55,177 nt of DNA. It comes from Deltaproteobacteria bacterium. Its GTDB lineage: Bacteria > Myxococcota_A > UBA796 > SXON01. The stretch covers positions 1 to 55,177 of the forward strand of contig CANFCK010000014.1 in assembly GCA_947445035.1 (NCBI GenBank), in the 5' to 3' direction. The position numbers and the translations under genes are program-made. How positions within the stretch are numbered: position 1 is the stretch's first letter; each line of letters opens with the position of its first letter. Below the pieces are notes generated by a model, which worked only from the letters and a program-made list of their open reading frames with translations, did no database searches and had not been told where the DNA came from. Shown in pieces: positions 17,485 to 25,745 of the stretch.

Positions 17485-18548
17485 TGCGCCGGGCCTTCAC
17501 GCTCATCGAACTGCTGATCGCCCTGGCCATCGGCACGTTCGTCGTGGCCGCGCTCTACGGCCTCTTCAGTGTGCAGTTGAGGCAGTTCGTCTACCAGGAC
17601 CTGCAGATGGAGATGCACCAAAACGTTCGTCTCTCCTTGGATATCTTGTCCCGGACCGGTCGGACCGCGGGGCTTGGGACCACGGGCCGCGTGGCCGGCG
17701 CGCTGGGTGTCGGCGGAAGCGAGGCCAACAACCTGCCGACCGTCATTTCTTATGACGGCACCGGTCCCGGTGGGTCGGATGCCATCACCATCGTCTCGCA
17801 GGACGCCAACCTCATCATGTTCGCCGACCCGGACGAGCTCCGGGATTGTTCGGACGCGACCGTGGCGTTCGATCTGGAGCGCCCCGGCAACGCCGACAAG
17901 GTCGGTGAGATCGCTGCCAACGAGTTCCTGCTGTGTTCGGACCTTTCCAACCCACAGCAGACTCGGTCGATGATGTGGGTCACCCAGTCGGCTGGTGACG
18001 CCACCACGGGGTCCATCAGCGTCACCGACGGAACGACCAGCTACGGTGACTTCACCGACTATTGCCCGGTGGGGGAGAACATGCCCACCGCGATGCAGTG
18101 CTCCCGGGCGGATGTCATCACCTTCTACATCGATGCGGACGAATCCGACGGCATCGGATCAGGCTCCGCCGAGCACCCGGTCCTGATGATGGATCTGGAC
18201 TTCGAGTCTCCGGATGACGATGACGTGCCCGTGGTGGACAACGTCGAAGATATGCAGGTCGAGTACTGCTTTTTCGGTACTGACTGCTCCAGCACGGACA
18301 GCGCGGGGTGGGTCAACACCGTCGACAGTTACTCTGACACCGACAACGCCAATGATCCCGACGATCTCAACATGATTCGGTTCACCATCGTCGTGAGATC
18401 CTCGCGCGAGGATCTCAATCGCAGCTTTGACGGTGCGCCGGTGTCCATCGGCAACAACACGCCGGCGGCAACGAGCGACCACTACTACCGGCAGGTGCTC
18501 GCCTCTGAAGTAACCGTGCGCAACATGAGGGTTCTCTCGTGGTTGTAA
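17484..18548 (+). CDS. pilW: PilW-type minor pilin
   Basis: This 354-residue protein starts at ATG 17484, sharing one base with the previous stop (TGATG). The N-terminus is MRRA then FTLIELLIALAIGTFVVAAL, a class III signal whose -1 residue is Ala rather than the near-universal Gly, with Glu+5 present. The large size, the RLSLDILSRTGRTAGLGTTG stretch and the order V-W-X-Y1 support PilW. It is likely to be in the pilus tip or priming complex. Another start is unlikely because the leader is already minimal. Confidence 0.85.
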   Translation: MRRAFTLIELLIALAIGTFVVAALYGLFSVQLRQFVYQDLQMEMHQNVRLSLDILSRTGRTAGLGTTGRVAGALGVGGSEANNLPTVISYDGTGPGGSDAITIVSQDANLIMFADPDELRDCSDATVAFDLERPGNADKVGEIAANEFLLCSDLSNPQQTRSMMWVTQSAGDATTGSISVTDGTTSYGDFTDYCPVGENMPTAMQCSRADVITFYIDADESDGIGSGSAEHPVLMMDLDFESPDDDDVPVVDNVEDMQVEYCFFGTDCSSTDSAGWVNTVDSYSDTDNANDPDDLNMIRFTIVVRSSREDLNRSFDGAPVSIGNNTPAATSDHYYRQVLASEVTVRNMRVLSWL

Positions 18549-19072
18549 CTCCCCTAATTCGGTCTCGACGCGGCTACGCGATGCTCGTCGCGCTGGTGCT
18601 CATCGCCATCATCACCATCATTGGCGGCACGTCGCTGAGCATCGCGGGCGTTGATCAGCGCGTGGCCAACTATACGCGTCGCCACGCGGCAGTGGTAGAT
18701 GCTGCCGACGCCGGCGGCACCCACGCGCGGATGCAGCTGATGTTCGACCTACCCGAAGACGAGGGCTGGGACCCCGACGCACCACAGGTCTTCGTAGAAG
18801 AAGCGGATGCAGCGACGTATTACGAAGGCGACACCACGATGATGCCGCTCGGCAGCTACCAGGTGGCGGCCTCCTTCGCCAAGTGTGGGACCCCGCCGAA
18901 GGGCTACAGCACTGAAGAGGGGAACACCGGCTGGCGATCCGACTACTGGGCAATGGAGGCGAACTCTTGGTTCGAGTCCACATCCACCGGCGGCGAACAG
19001 ACCAATCCATCCGAAGCCCGGGTGACGACCATGCTGCGCAAGGTCATGCCCGGCTCGTGCAAGATCAGGTGA
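18539..19072 (+). CDS. pilX: PilX-like minor pilin/assembly protein
   Basis: The 177-residue product begins at GTG 18539 within the end of pilW. A basic leader (IRSRRG) precedes YAMLVALVLIAIITIIGG, like the N-terminal PilX domain, with no Glu at +5. The remainder is a small soluble domain with two Cys. The position immediately before the PilY1-like gene agrees with the PilV-W-X-Y1 order. Function in initiating pilus assembly is by family. Confidence 0.75.
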   Translation: MVVTPLIRSRRGYAMLVALVLIAIITIIGGTSLSIAGVDQRVANYTRRHAAVVDAADAGGTHARMQLMFDLPEDEGWDPDAPQVFVEEADAATYYEGDTTMMPLGSYQVAASFAKCGTPPKGYSTEEGNTGWRSDYWAMEANSWFESTSTGGEQTNPSEARVTTMLRKVMPGSCKIR

Positions 19073-19076
19073 GAAC

Positions 19077-22000
19077 ATGAAAAGCCAGATTCTCTCGCTT
19101 TCTGCGGTCATGCTGTGGCTGCCGATGTCGGCGTACGCGGGAGGCGCCAGTCCGGTGTCCGAGGCGTTGTCCACCAGCCAGGCGGTTCCGCCTAGCGTGA
19201 TCTTCGTCATCGATCGGTCGAGCACGATGGGAAACGCCTGCTACACCGGCAGCACCACGACCTGTCTGGAAGATGCTGTCGAAGTCGTGAAGCAGATCAG
19301 CCGCCACTACCAGGAGCTCAAGTTCGGGGTCGTCGCCACCGCGGATTCAGCCTCGGACAGCGATTTCTTCGAGGTAGCCCCGGCGGGCAGTAGCTACGCC
19401 CAAGTGGCCAGTGGGCTCGCGACGCTTTCGATTGCTTCGGGCACCACGCGCAACCTCGCGGAGACGGTCGACAGCCTCAGCACCGACTACCTCTCCCAAG
19501 CAACCGTCGAGGACTGGGTCGACGATGATGGCGACGGATTCGATGGCGACTGGGCCGAAACGCCGTTTTCCTACTACTGCTCGTCGGTGCACGTGATCGT
19601 CCTGACCGGGGGACTGCCTGTCGACGACGAAGATCCCAGCATCGCCGCGGGTTCCGCCGCCCCAATCGCCGACGTCATGTGCGACAGCGCGGGCTACGTC
19701 GCGACCGACGTCCTCGACCTGAGCTGCCGATATGACAACGTCGTGTCGCACGTGTACAGCCTGGATCACGCAAGCGCCTTGACCGATACCCAGCGGGTGG
19801 TGGTCAGCACGGTGGCCATGGGTATAGACACCTCCACTACCGACGGCGCCATGGCCGATGCGGTGTTTCAAAGCGCCGCCGACAACACCGATGGCGACGG
19901 CATGTACGCGCTCACCGAACCGGCCGACTCTCGCGACGAGGCCATCAGCGGGGCAGTGGGCGTGCTGAGCGACCTGATGTCGGGGTTGTACGCGCGTTCG
20001 AGCCCGGTGATGGCCACCGACGGCAGCTACATGCTGTACTCCTACTACGAGTTGACTGGCGATGTTCCGTTGGCCGAAGGCCACCTCCTTGCCTACGAAA
20101 TCGACACCGATCCCGAAAGCGCGACCTACGGCAACGTGATGTACTACAGCGGCGCCCCTTACGACGACTACCTCGGCGCCCTATGGGACGGCGGTTGGCT
20201 GCTCTACTCCCGAATCGCGAATTCCGGCGAGGCCAACAACGACGACCAAGACGGCTTCATGGAACGGGACATCTACTTCTACGACAGCACGTTCGCGACC
20301 TACATGACCGGGGACGCAGCGGAGCGTCGCCTCAGCTTCGACAACCAGTTCGTCGACGTCATCCAGAGCAACAGCTCACTCTTGACCAGCGTGCTCGACA
20401 CCACCAATACCGCTCACGACGTCGATGGCAGCGGAACCGTTGACTACCTCGACGTTCAGGGGCTCGTGGACTTCACCCGTGGTGTCAGCGACGCTCAGTT
20501 CCGGTACCTGGACATCGAGCGCGGCGCATGGAAGCTGCAGGACTCTCCCTACTCGGCCCCGGTGGTTGTGACGGCGCGTAGCAACACCTACTCCAACAGC
20601 ACGTCGTACCGGACGTTCCTCGAGCTGCTCGAAAGCGAGGCCAGCCAGGACATCGTGCTCTTGGCTGCCAACGACGGCATGCTCCACGCGTTTGCGCTGG
20701 TGGATGACGAGAACACGCCGACGGACGACGAGGCGGGCGAGGAGCTGTGGGCCTGGATTCCGGACACGCTCATCATGCGCTCTCGCGGCAACGAGTGGGG
20801 CAACGGCCTTATCGACCCCGTACTGTACGGGCGCACCTATCTGTTCGATGGGACCCCGGTCGTAGAGGATGTGTGGATCGACGCCGACGGCGACCGCGTC
20901 AAGGACTGTGGGGCCACGCTCGAGGATTGCGAGTGGCGGCGGGTGGTTGTGGTGCAGCAGTCGTTCGGCGGCTCGCGCACCCTTGCGTTGGACATCACCG
21001 ACACCGAAAGCCCCGAGTTCTTGTGGGAACAGACCAACACCACCGACTCTTCGGCCATGGGGTACACCACGAGCCGGCCGGCGATTGTGAACGTCTACGA
21101 TCGTTCCAACCCCAGCGAGCCCACCGACCGGTGGGTGGCGCTGTGGGGCGGCGGTCGAGCGGTGGACTACGCCTCGTCGAGTACCAACTACTACCAAAGC
21201 GTCGAAGGCAACCTCTACATGTGGGCGATTGGCGACAGCGAGTTCTCCTCGACAACGCCGGTCTTTTCGGCGGAAGGTGAGAGCATCGGCGCCGACCACC
21301 CGGACTACGCTGCGCACAGCAGCGCCCTCGACCTCGATTCGGACGGAAAGCTTGAGTACACCTACATCTCAGCGCCGCCGGCCGTTGTTGACACCAACTC
21401 TGACGGCGACGCCGACGTCGCCTACTTCCCGGTGACCATCGGCTACGACCCCGATGTGGGTGTCACCCCGAGCCTCAGTCCGGGGCAGTCGTACATCTAC
21501 AAGGTGCTCATCGACGAGTCGGATCCTGACAACTTCACGTGGTGTGAGTTCTACGATCCGGTCGATGGTGCAGAGCCGGTGGCGGACGACACGGCCAGCA
21601 GTGGTGGCGGTGCGGTCGCGTACGGCAGCCGCCCCGAGGTGTACTACGCGATCACCACCTCGTGGATGACAGGTGGAAACCTGGGCATCTACTGGGGCAG
21701 CGGCTCGCCCTTCCAAGACAACACCGACAGCACCGCAGGCGTGTTCTTCTTCATGATGGACCCCGAACCTGACAGCTGTTCGACGGCGAAGGCGCTGACC
21801 TGTGGCAGCGAAAGCGGCGGATTCTACCAGCTCGCAGCTGGCGAAAGGCTCACCACCGACCCCCTGGTATACGCCGGCATCGTCTTCTTCACGACCTACA
21901 CGCCGAACAGCGATGTGTGTACTGAGGGCAACGGGCGGCTGTATGCGTTGAACTACGAGGACTGCGGCCCGGGCCTGGATACCAACGGGGACGGCGAGGC

Positions 22001-22172
22001 GGACTCCAGCGACGATGACTACATCGAAGAGCCGGGTTTTGTCTCCAACGCTGCGGTCGGTCTCAACGGGGACGTCTTTTTCGCCTCGGGTGACGCGGAT
22101 TTCACGACAGTCGAGCTACCCTCGGACCCCTTCGGCCGCACCGCAATGGTCGGTTGGATGGAGATGTACTGA
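19077..22172 (+). CDS. pilY1: PilY1-like type IV pilus adhesin
   Basis: The 1031-residue protein has a Sec signal (1-21, ending MSAYA). An N-terminal von Willebrand A-like domain begins with VIFVIDRSSTMG (MIDAS DxSxT form), and the C-terminal PilY1 beta-propeller carries LLAANDGMLHAFALV, GEELWAWIPDTLI and WVALWGGGRAV. Several Asp-rich loops (DADGDRVKD, DTNSDGDAD, DLDSDGKLE) resemble the Ca-binding loops of PilY1. It probably sits at the pilus tip with the minor pilins encoded just upstream and modulates extension, retraction and adhesion. The ATG is 4 bases after pilX. The convergent M23 gene ends 22 bases downstream. Confidence 0.92.
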   Translation: MKSQILSLSAVMLWLPMSAYAGGASPVSEALSTSQAVPPSVIFVIDRSSTMGNACYTGSTTTCLEDAVEVVKQISRHYQELKFGVVATADSASDSDFFEVAPAGSSYAQVASGLATLSIASGTTRNLAETVDSLSTDYLSQATVEDWVDDDGDGFDGDWAETPFSYYCSSVHVIVLTGGLPVDDEDPSIAAGSAAPIADVMCDSAGYVATDVLDLSCRYDNVVSHVYSLDHASALTDTQRVVVSTVAMGIDTSTTDGAMADAVFQSAADNTDGDGMYALTEPADSRDEAISGAVGVLSDLMSGLYARSSPVMATDGSYMLYSYYELTGDVPLAEGHLLAYEIDTDPESATYGNVMYYSGAPYDDYLGALWDGGWLLYSRIANSGEANNDDQDGFMERDIYFYDSTFATYMTGDAAERRLSFDNQFVDVIQSNSSLLTSVLDTTNTAHDVDGSGTVDYLDVQGLVDFTRGVSDAQFRYLDIERGAWKLQDSPYSAPVVVTARSNTYSNSTSYRTFLELLESEASQDIVLLAANDGMLHAFALVDDENTPTDDEAGEELWAWIPDTLIMRSRGNEWGNGLIDPVLYGRTYLFDGTPVVEDVWIDADGDRVKDCGATLEDCEWRRVVVVQQSFGGSRTLALDITDTESPEFLWEQTNTTDSSAMGYTTSRPAIVNVYDRSNPSEPTDRWVALWGGGRAVDYASSSTNYYQSVEGNLYMWAIGDSEFSSTTPVFSAEGESIGADHPDYAAHSSALDLDSDGKLEYTYISAPPAVVDTNSDGDADVAYFPVTIGYDPDVGVTPSLSPGQSYIYKVLIDESDPDNFTWCEFYDPVDGAEPVADDTASSGGGAVAYGSRPEVYYAITTSWMTGGNLGIYWGSGSPFQDNTDSTAGVFFFMMDPEPDSCSTAKALTCGSESGGFYQLAAGERLTTDPLVYAGIVFFTTYTPNSDVCTEGNGRLYALNYEDCGPGLDTNGDGEADSSDDDYIEEPGFVSNAAVGLNGDVFFASGDADFTTVELPSDPFGRTAMVGWMEMY

Positions 22173-22194
22173 GCGCGCGGAGCCATCCGACCGG

Positions 22195-23124
22195 CTACTC
22201 CGGCGCGGTCGGCAGGTACGGCAGCGGGTCGACCCGCTCCCCATCCAGGAAAAGTTCGTAGTGCAGGTGGGCGCCCGTGGACATTCCCGAGCTGCCCACC
22301 AGCGCGACGGTTTCGCCCGCCAGCAGTTCGTCGCCAACGGAGACCAGGAGCTGGGAGGCGTGGCAATATCGCGTCACCACCTCCTGGCCGTGGTCCACCT
22401 CGATCATGCGTCCATGGCCTGAGTGCCACCCTGCGAAGGTGACCACCCCGGCCCCGGTGGTGAGGATCGGCGTGCCGTAGTCGGCGGCGATGTCCAGCCC
22501 GCTGTGGAGTTTCCACCGGCGCCGACCAAAGGGGTCGCGTCGCCAGCCGAAGTTGCTGCTGACGTAGCCCTCCACCGGCCAAAGCTGTGGCATTGCTTCA
22601 CTAGCCTGCTGGAGGCGGGCGAGGTTTTCGTCTAGCGCGTCGAGGTCGATGGCCAGGAGCTCCTGCGTCAAGGGCCCCACGTCCAGAAGGGTGTCTTCGG
22701 CAGGCGTCCCGCCGACCACCCCGGAAATCCACGCGTCCCGCTCGGCCATTGACGCTTCGTCGAGCGGACCGAAGCCGGGAAGCGCGCCCTTCGAGGCGAG
22801 TGACCGCAGCTGCTCGTCGTAGGCGCGCACCCGCTGGATGAGCGGATCGAGCTCGGCGAGTTGGGCGCGGGTGTCGTCCACCTCAGCCCGGAGCGAGGCG
22901 TTTTCCGCGAGGACGTCGTCGTGTACGAGCACGCGCGGGAGGGTCACGACTTGGAGCACGGCCGCGAGACTGAGCAGACCAAGCAGGGTCCCCGCTCCGA
23001 TCGCCGCGCTGCTGAGGCGGCGGCGCGTCCAGGTGCGCTCGAGCACAGCGCCGCGGCCGTCCTCCGGGATCAGCAGGAACGTGTAGCGAGGCTCGGCGGT
23101 GTCTCGGTCGGGCCGCTCGCTCAT
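22195..23124 (-). CDS. M23-family (LytM) cell-wall peptidase
   Basis: This 309-residue protein starts at ATG 23124 (TGATG with the PP2C stop; a TTG sits one codon earlier). It has a cytoplasmic tail, a membrane helix at ~38-60, a coiled coil (~70-115, LAENASLRAEVDDTRAQLAEL) and a C-terminal LytM domain (~190-300). The zinc ligands are visible in HSGLDIA (HxxxD) and HLHYEL (HxH), so it may be an active endopeptidase cutting peptidoglycan cross-links. Coupling to a PP2C phosphatase suggests control through Ser/Thr phosphorylation, which is inference. Confidence 0.92.
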   Translation of the reverse strand: MSERPDRDTAEPRYTFLLIPEDGRGAVLERTWTRRRLSSAAIGAGTLLGLLSLAAVLQVVTLPRVLVHDDVLAENASLRAEVDDTRAQLAELDPLIQRVRAYDEQLRSLASKGALPGFGPLDEASMAERDAWISGVVGGTPAEDTLLDVGPLTQELLAIDLDALDENLARLQQASEAMPQLWPVEGYVSSNFGWRRDPFGRRRWKLHSGLDIAADYGTPILTTGAGVVTFAGWHSGHGRMIEVDHGQEVVTRYCHASQLLVSVGDELLAGETVALVGSSGMSTGAHLHYELFLDGERVDPLPYLPTAPE

Positions 23125-23885
23125 CAATCGACCTCGTCCACTCGCACGATGACCGTGGTGATGTTGTCGTCGCCACCGCGCTCACAGGCGAGCTGCACCA
23201 AATGGCGGCACGCTTCTTGGGGGGAGCCGGCGCGCGCCGCCTCGCCAATATCGGCGGCCTCGACGAGGTTGGAAAGCCCGTCGCTGCACAGCAGGAACTT
23301 GTCGCCACGACGCAGGGCACGCACCTGAATGTCGACCTCGACGTCCTCGAGGTAGCCGAGCGAGCGGGTGATCACGTTCTTGAGCTTGTGATTTTTCGCC
23401 TGGTCGGGTGTCAAGAGCCCCGCTCGGATCCGCTCGTTCACCAACGAGTGGTCCTCCGTGAGCTGCTCGATCCGGCCGTCGCGCACCAGGTAGGCGCGAC
23501 TGTCCCCCACGTGGGCCAAGAACGCGTTGTTCCGGTCGAACAGCAAGACCAGACACGTGGTCCCCATGCCGTGATAATCGGGCTCAGCCTGCGCTTTTTC
23601 GAAGATGCGCTTACCGGCGAGGCGGACGGCGTAGCGCACCCGCTCGCGCGCAAACTCCACGTCGCCATCGGTGCGCGCCGCTTCCAGTTCGGGGGTGTCG
23701 GCGGGACCACTCAGCACTTCCTCGACGGTATTGACGGCGATAGCACTGGCAAACTCGCCACCGGCATGTCCGCCCATTCCGTCACACACGACGTAAAGCC
23801 AGAGCTCGTCATTGATGAGGTAATTATCCTCATTATTCGTTCGCTTTACGCCGACGTCAGTGATGCCACAGGAGGTGATGCGCAT
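23124..23885 (-). CDS. PP2C-family Ser/Thr protein phosphatase
   Basis: The 253-residue protein is called from ATG 23885, preceded by GGAG; a TTG 42 bases upstream extends the frame but is less likely. The PP2C motifs are in order: KRTNNEDNYL, VCDGMGGHAGGE, MGTTCLVLLF, AHVGDSRAYLVRDG, LTEDHSLV, ITRSLG, LCSDGLSN and GGDDNITTVIV, with the metal-binding Asp residues intact. It would remove phosphate from Ser/Thr residues set by Hanks-type kinases, none of which is in this window. The stop overlaps the M23 start. Confidence 0.95.
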   Translation of the reverse strand: MRITSCGITDVGVKRTNNEDNYLINDELWLYVVCDGMGGHAGGEFASAIAVNTVEEVLSGPADTPELEAARTDGDVEFARERVRYAVRLAGKRIFEKAQAEPDYHGMGTTCLVLLFDRNNAFLAHVGDSRAYLVRDGRIEQLTEDHSLVNERIRAGLLTPDQAKNHKLKNVITRSLGYLEDVEVDIQVRALRRGDKFLLCSDGLSNLVEAADIGEAARAGSPQEACRHLVQLACERGGDDNITTVIVRVDEVD

Positions 23886-23949
23886 GAAGTCTCCGTCCGC
23901 GTAGCGCGGTGACGCCGCTTCTGCCAAAAGCGGCCGGTCGTGAAGTGTT

Positions 23950-24747
23950 TCAGTTTTCTTCTGCGGCCGCCGCGAGTCGTCGCCAACCGCTCACGTCGAC
24001 CTGCTCGGCGCGCGCCCCGGGATTGACCCCGGCGGCTTCGCACCACGCCACGGCCCGCTCCCGACCGACTTGATTGCCGAAGGCGTTGGTGAGGGTCTTT
24101 CGCCGCGCGGAGAACCCCATCCGCACGATGCGATCGAAGGCTTCCAGCTCGACGCCACCGTAGTCCGGAGTCGGATGGGGAACAAAACCCACGACGGCGC
24201 TGTGCACCTTAGGTGCGGGGTGGAAAGCCTCCGGGGGGAGCGTCAGCAGCCGGTCGACGCCCGCGCGGACCTGGATCTGGACTGACAAGGCACCATAGGT
24301 ACGCGAGCCAGAGTCGGCTTCGATCCGATCCGCGACCTCTCGCTGAAACATCAGGGCCATCGGCACCCGGAGGGTCAACAAGCGCATGCAGATGGGCGTC
24401 GCGACATTGTAGGGGAGGTTGGCGACCACGCGATCCACGCGGGGCAGGTCGATGTGCAGGGCGTCTCCCTCGATCATCTCCACCGAGGGCACGACTTCTG
24501 GGAGGGCGGCGGCGAGGTCGCGATCGAGCTCGATGGCCACCACCTGGGCGCCGGCTCGAATCAGCGCCGCCGTGAGCACGCCGAGTCCTGGACCGATCTC
24601 CAAGACGCGGTCGCCGGGGCGCACACCGGCACGCGCGACGATCGCCTCCGCCAAGCCGTCGGCGACCAGAAAGTTCTGGCCGAAGCGGCGGCGCGCGCGG
24701 CCCTCAAGCTCGCGGAGGCGCTGCGCCGGATGAAGCGTGAAGCTCAT
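23950..24747 (-). CDS. rsmA: RsmA (KsgA), 16S rRNA dimethyladenosine transferase
   Basis: The 265-residue protein starts at ATG 24747, overlapping the tsaD stop (ATGA). It has RRRFGQNFLVAD, the SAM site VLEIGPGLGVLTAALI, the acidic loop VAIELDRD, the catalytic NLPYN and the C-terminal domain with FHPAPKVHSAVV. It dimethylates two adjacent adenines near the 3' end of 16S rRNA in late 30S assembly. The protein length is normal. It closes the long block starting at 31888. Confidence 0.96.
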   Translation of the reverse strand: MSFTLHPAQRLRELEGRARRRFGQNFLVADGLAEAIVARAGVRPGDRVLEIGPGLGVLTAALIRAGAQVVAIELDRDLAAALPEVVPSVEMIEGDALHIDLPRVDRVVANLPYNVATPICMRLLTLRVPMALMFQREVADRIEADSGSRTYGALSVQIQVRAGVDRLLTLPPEAFHPAPKVHSAVVGFVPHPTPDYGGVELEAFDRIVRMGFSARRKTLTNAFGNQVGRERAVAWCEAAGVNPGARAEQVDVSGWRRLAAAAEEN

Positions 24748-25745
24748 GCGGTCACATCCCAGCGGGCCCGTGCGCTGGTATCGAGGGGGGAAGCGTCGTG
24801 ACCGGCGGCCAGATGCAGCGCGGCGACGTTGCCGATCATCGCGGCATTGTCGGTGCATCGGGACTTGGGCGGCAGGTAGACCTCCAGACCGGTCGCGACC
24901 ATGGCCTCGCGGATGTGGCCGTTCGCGGCGGCGCCGCCGCCGAGGGCAACGCGGCGGATGCCAGTGAGCGCAACGCCCTTTTCGACACGGTCGACCAGAT
25001 AGCGCGCCACGGTGTCTTGGAAGGAGGCGGCGACGTCTTCGACTCGGGACTCGGGGTGGCGCTCGAGTCGGGTGCGCACGGCGGTCTTGAGTCCCGAGAA
25101 GCTCAGGTCCATCGGGCGAGACGCAGGACGCGGAAGCGGAAAGTTGATGGCGCGAGGGTTGCCGGTCCGCGCGGCCACCTCGACCCGGGGGCCGCCCGGG
25201 TACCCAAGGCCCAACATCCGCGCGACCTTGTCGAAGGCCTCGCCGACGGCGTCGTCCGTGGTCTCGCAGAGCACACGATAGTCGCCAACACCCCGCGCCT
25301 CGTACAGCGTGGTGTGGCCGCCCGAGATGACGAGGGAAAGAAAGGGGAACCCCGGCGCGGGATCGTCGAGCAGCGCGCTGAGCAGATGCCCCTCGAGGTG
25401 GTTCACGGCGACGAATGGAACCCCCCATCCCAGCGCCGCCGCCTTGGCGAAGGAGAGTCCGACCAGCACCGCGCCGATGAGGCCTGGCCCCGCGGTTGCG
25501 GCGACGGCGTCGGGGCGTTCGATGCCGGCGGCCGCGAGCGCGGCGCGGGCTGTCGGCACCACGTGCTCGATGTGGGCACGAGAGGCGATTTCAGGCACCA
25601 CGCCGCCGTAGCGCGCGTGTACCGCCTGAGAGTGGATCACGTCTGCGAGTACGATGGTGCGGCCCTCGCGGAGGGACCCGCCGGCCAGGGACACGACCGC
25701 GCACGCAGTCTCGTCACAGCTGGTCTCGACCGCCAACACCTTCAT
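24744..25745 (-). CDS. tsaD: TsaD, tRNA t6A threonylcarbamoyltransferase subunit
   Basis: The 333-residue protein begins KVLAVETSCDETACAVV, has the metal-binding HLEGH motif (NHLEGHLLSALL), GLIGAVLVGLSFAKA, SLVISGGHTTLYE and LALGGGAAANGHIRE. TsaD with TsaB and TsaE transfers threonylcarbamoyl to A37 of ANN-decoding tRNAs. The ATG shares one base with the upstream multihaem gene stop (TGATG), and the stop overlaps the rsmA start. All active-site motifs are intact. Confidence 0.97.
   Translation of the reverse strand: MKVLAVETSCDETACAVVSLAGGSLREGRTIVLADVIHSQAVHARYGGVVPEIASRAHIEHVVPTARAALAAAGIERPDAVAATAGPGLIGAVLVGLSFAKAAALGWGVPFVAVNHLEGHLLSALLDDPAPGFPFLSLVISGGHTTLYEARGVGDYRVLCETTDDAVGEAFDKVARMLGLGYPGGPRVEVAARTGNPRAINFPLPRPASRPMDLSFSGLKTAVRTRLERHPESRVEDVAASFQDTVARYLVDRVEKGVALTGIRRVALGGGAAANGHIREAMVATGLEVYLPPKSRCTDNAAMIGNVAALHLAAGHDASPLDTSARARWDVTA

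Noticed and set aside
23915..23933. Stem-loop CCGCTT-N7-AAGCGG between rsmA and the PP2C gene
   Set aside because: No T tract follows on either strand, and the position is near the PP2C start. It is too weak to call a terminator.
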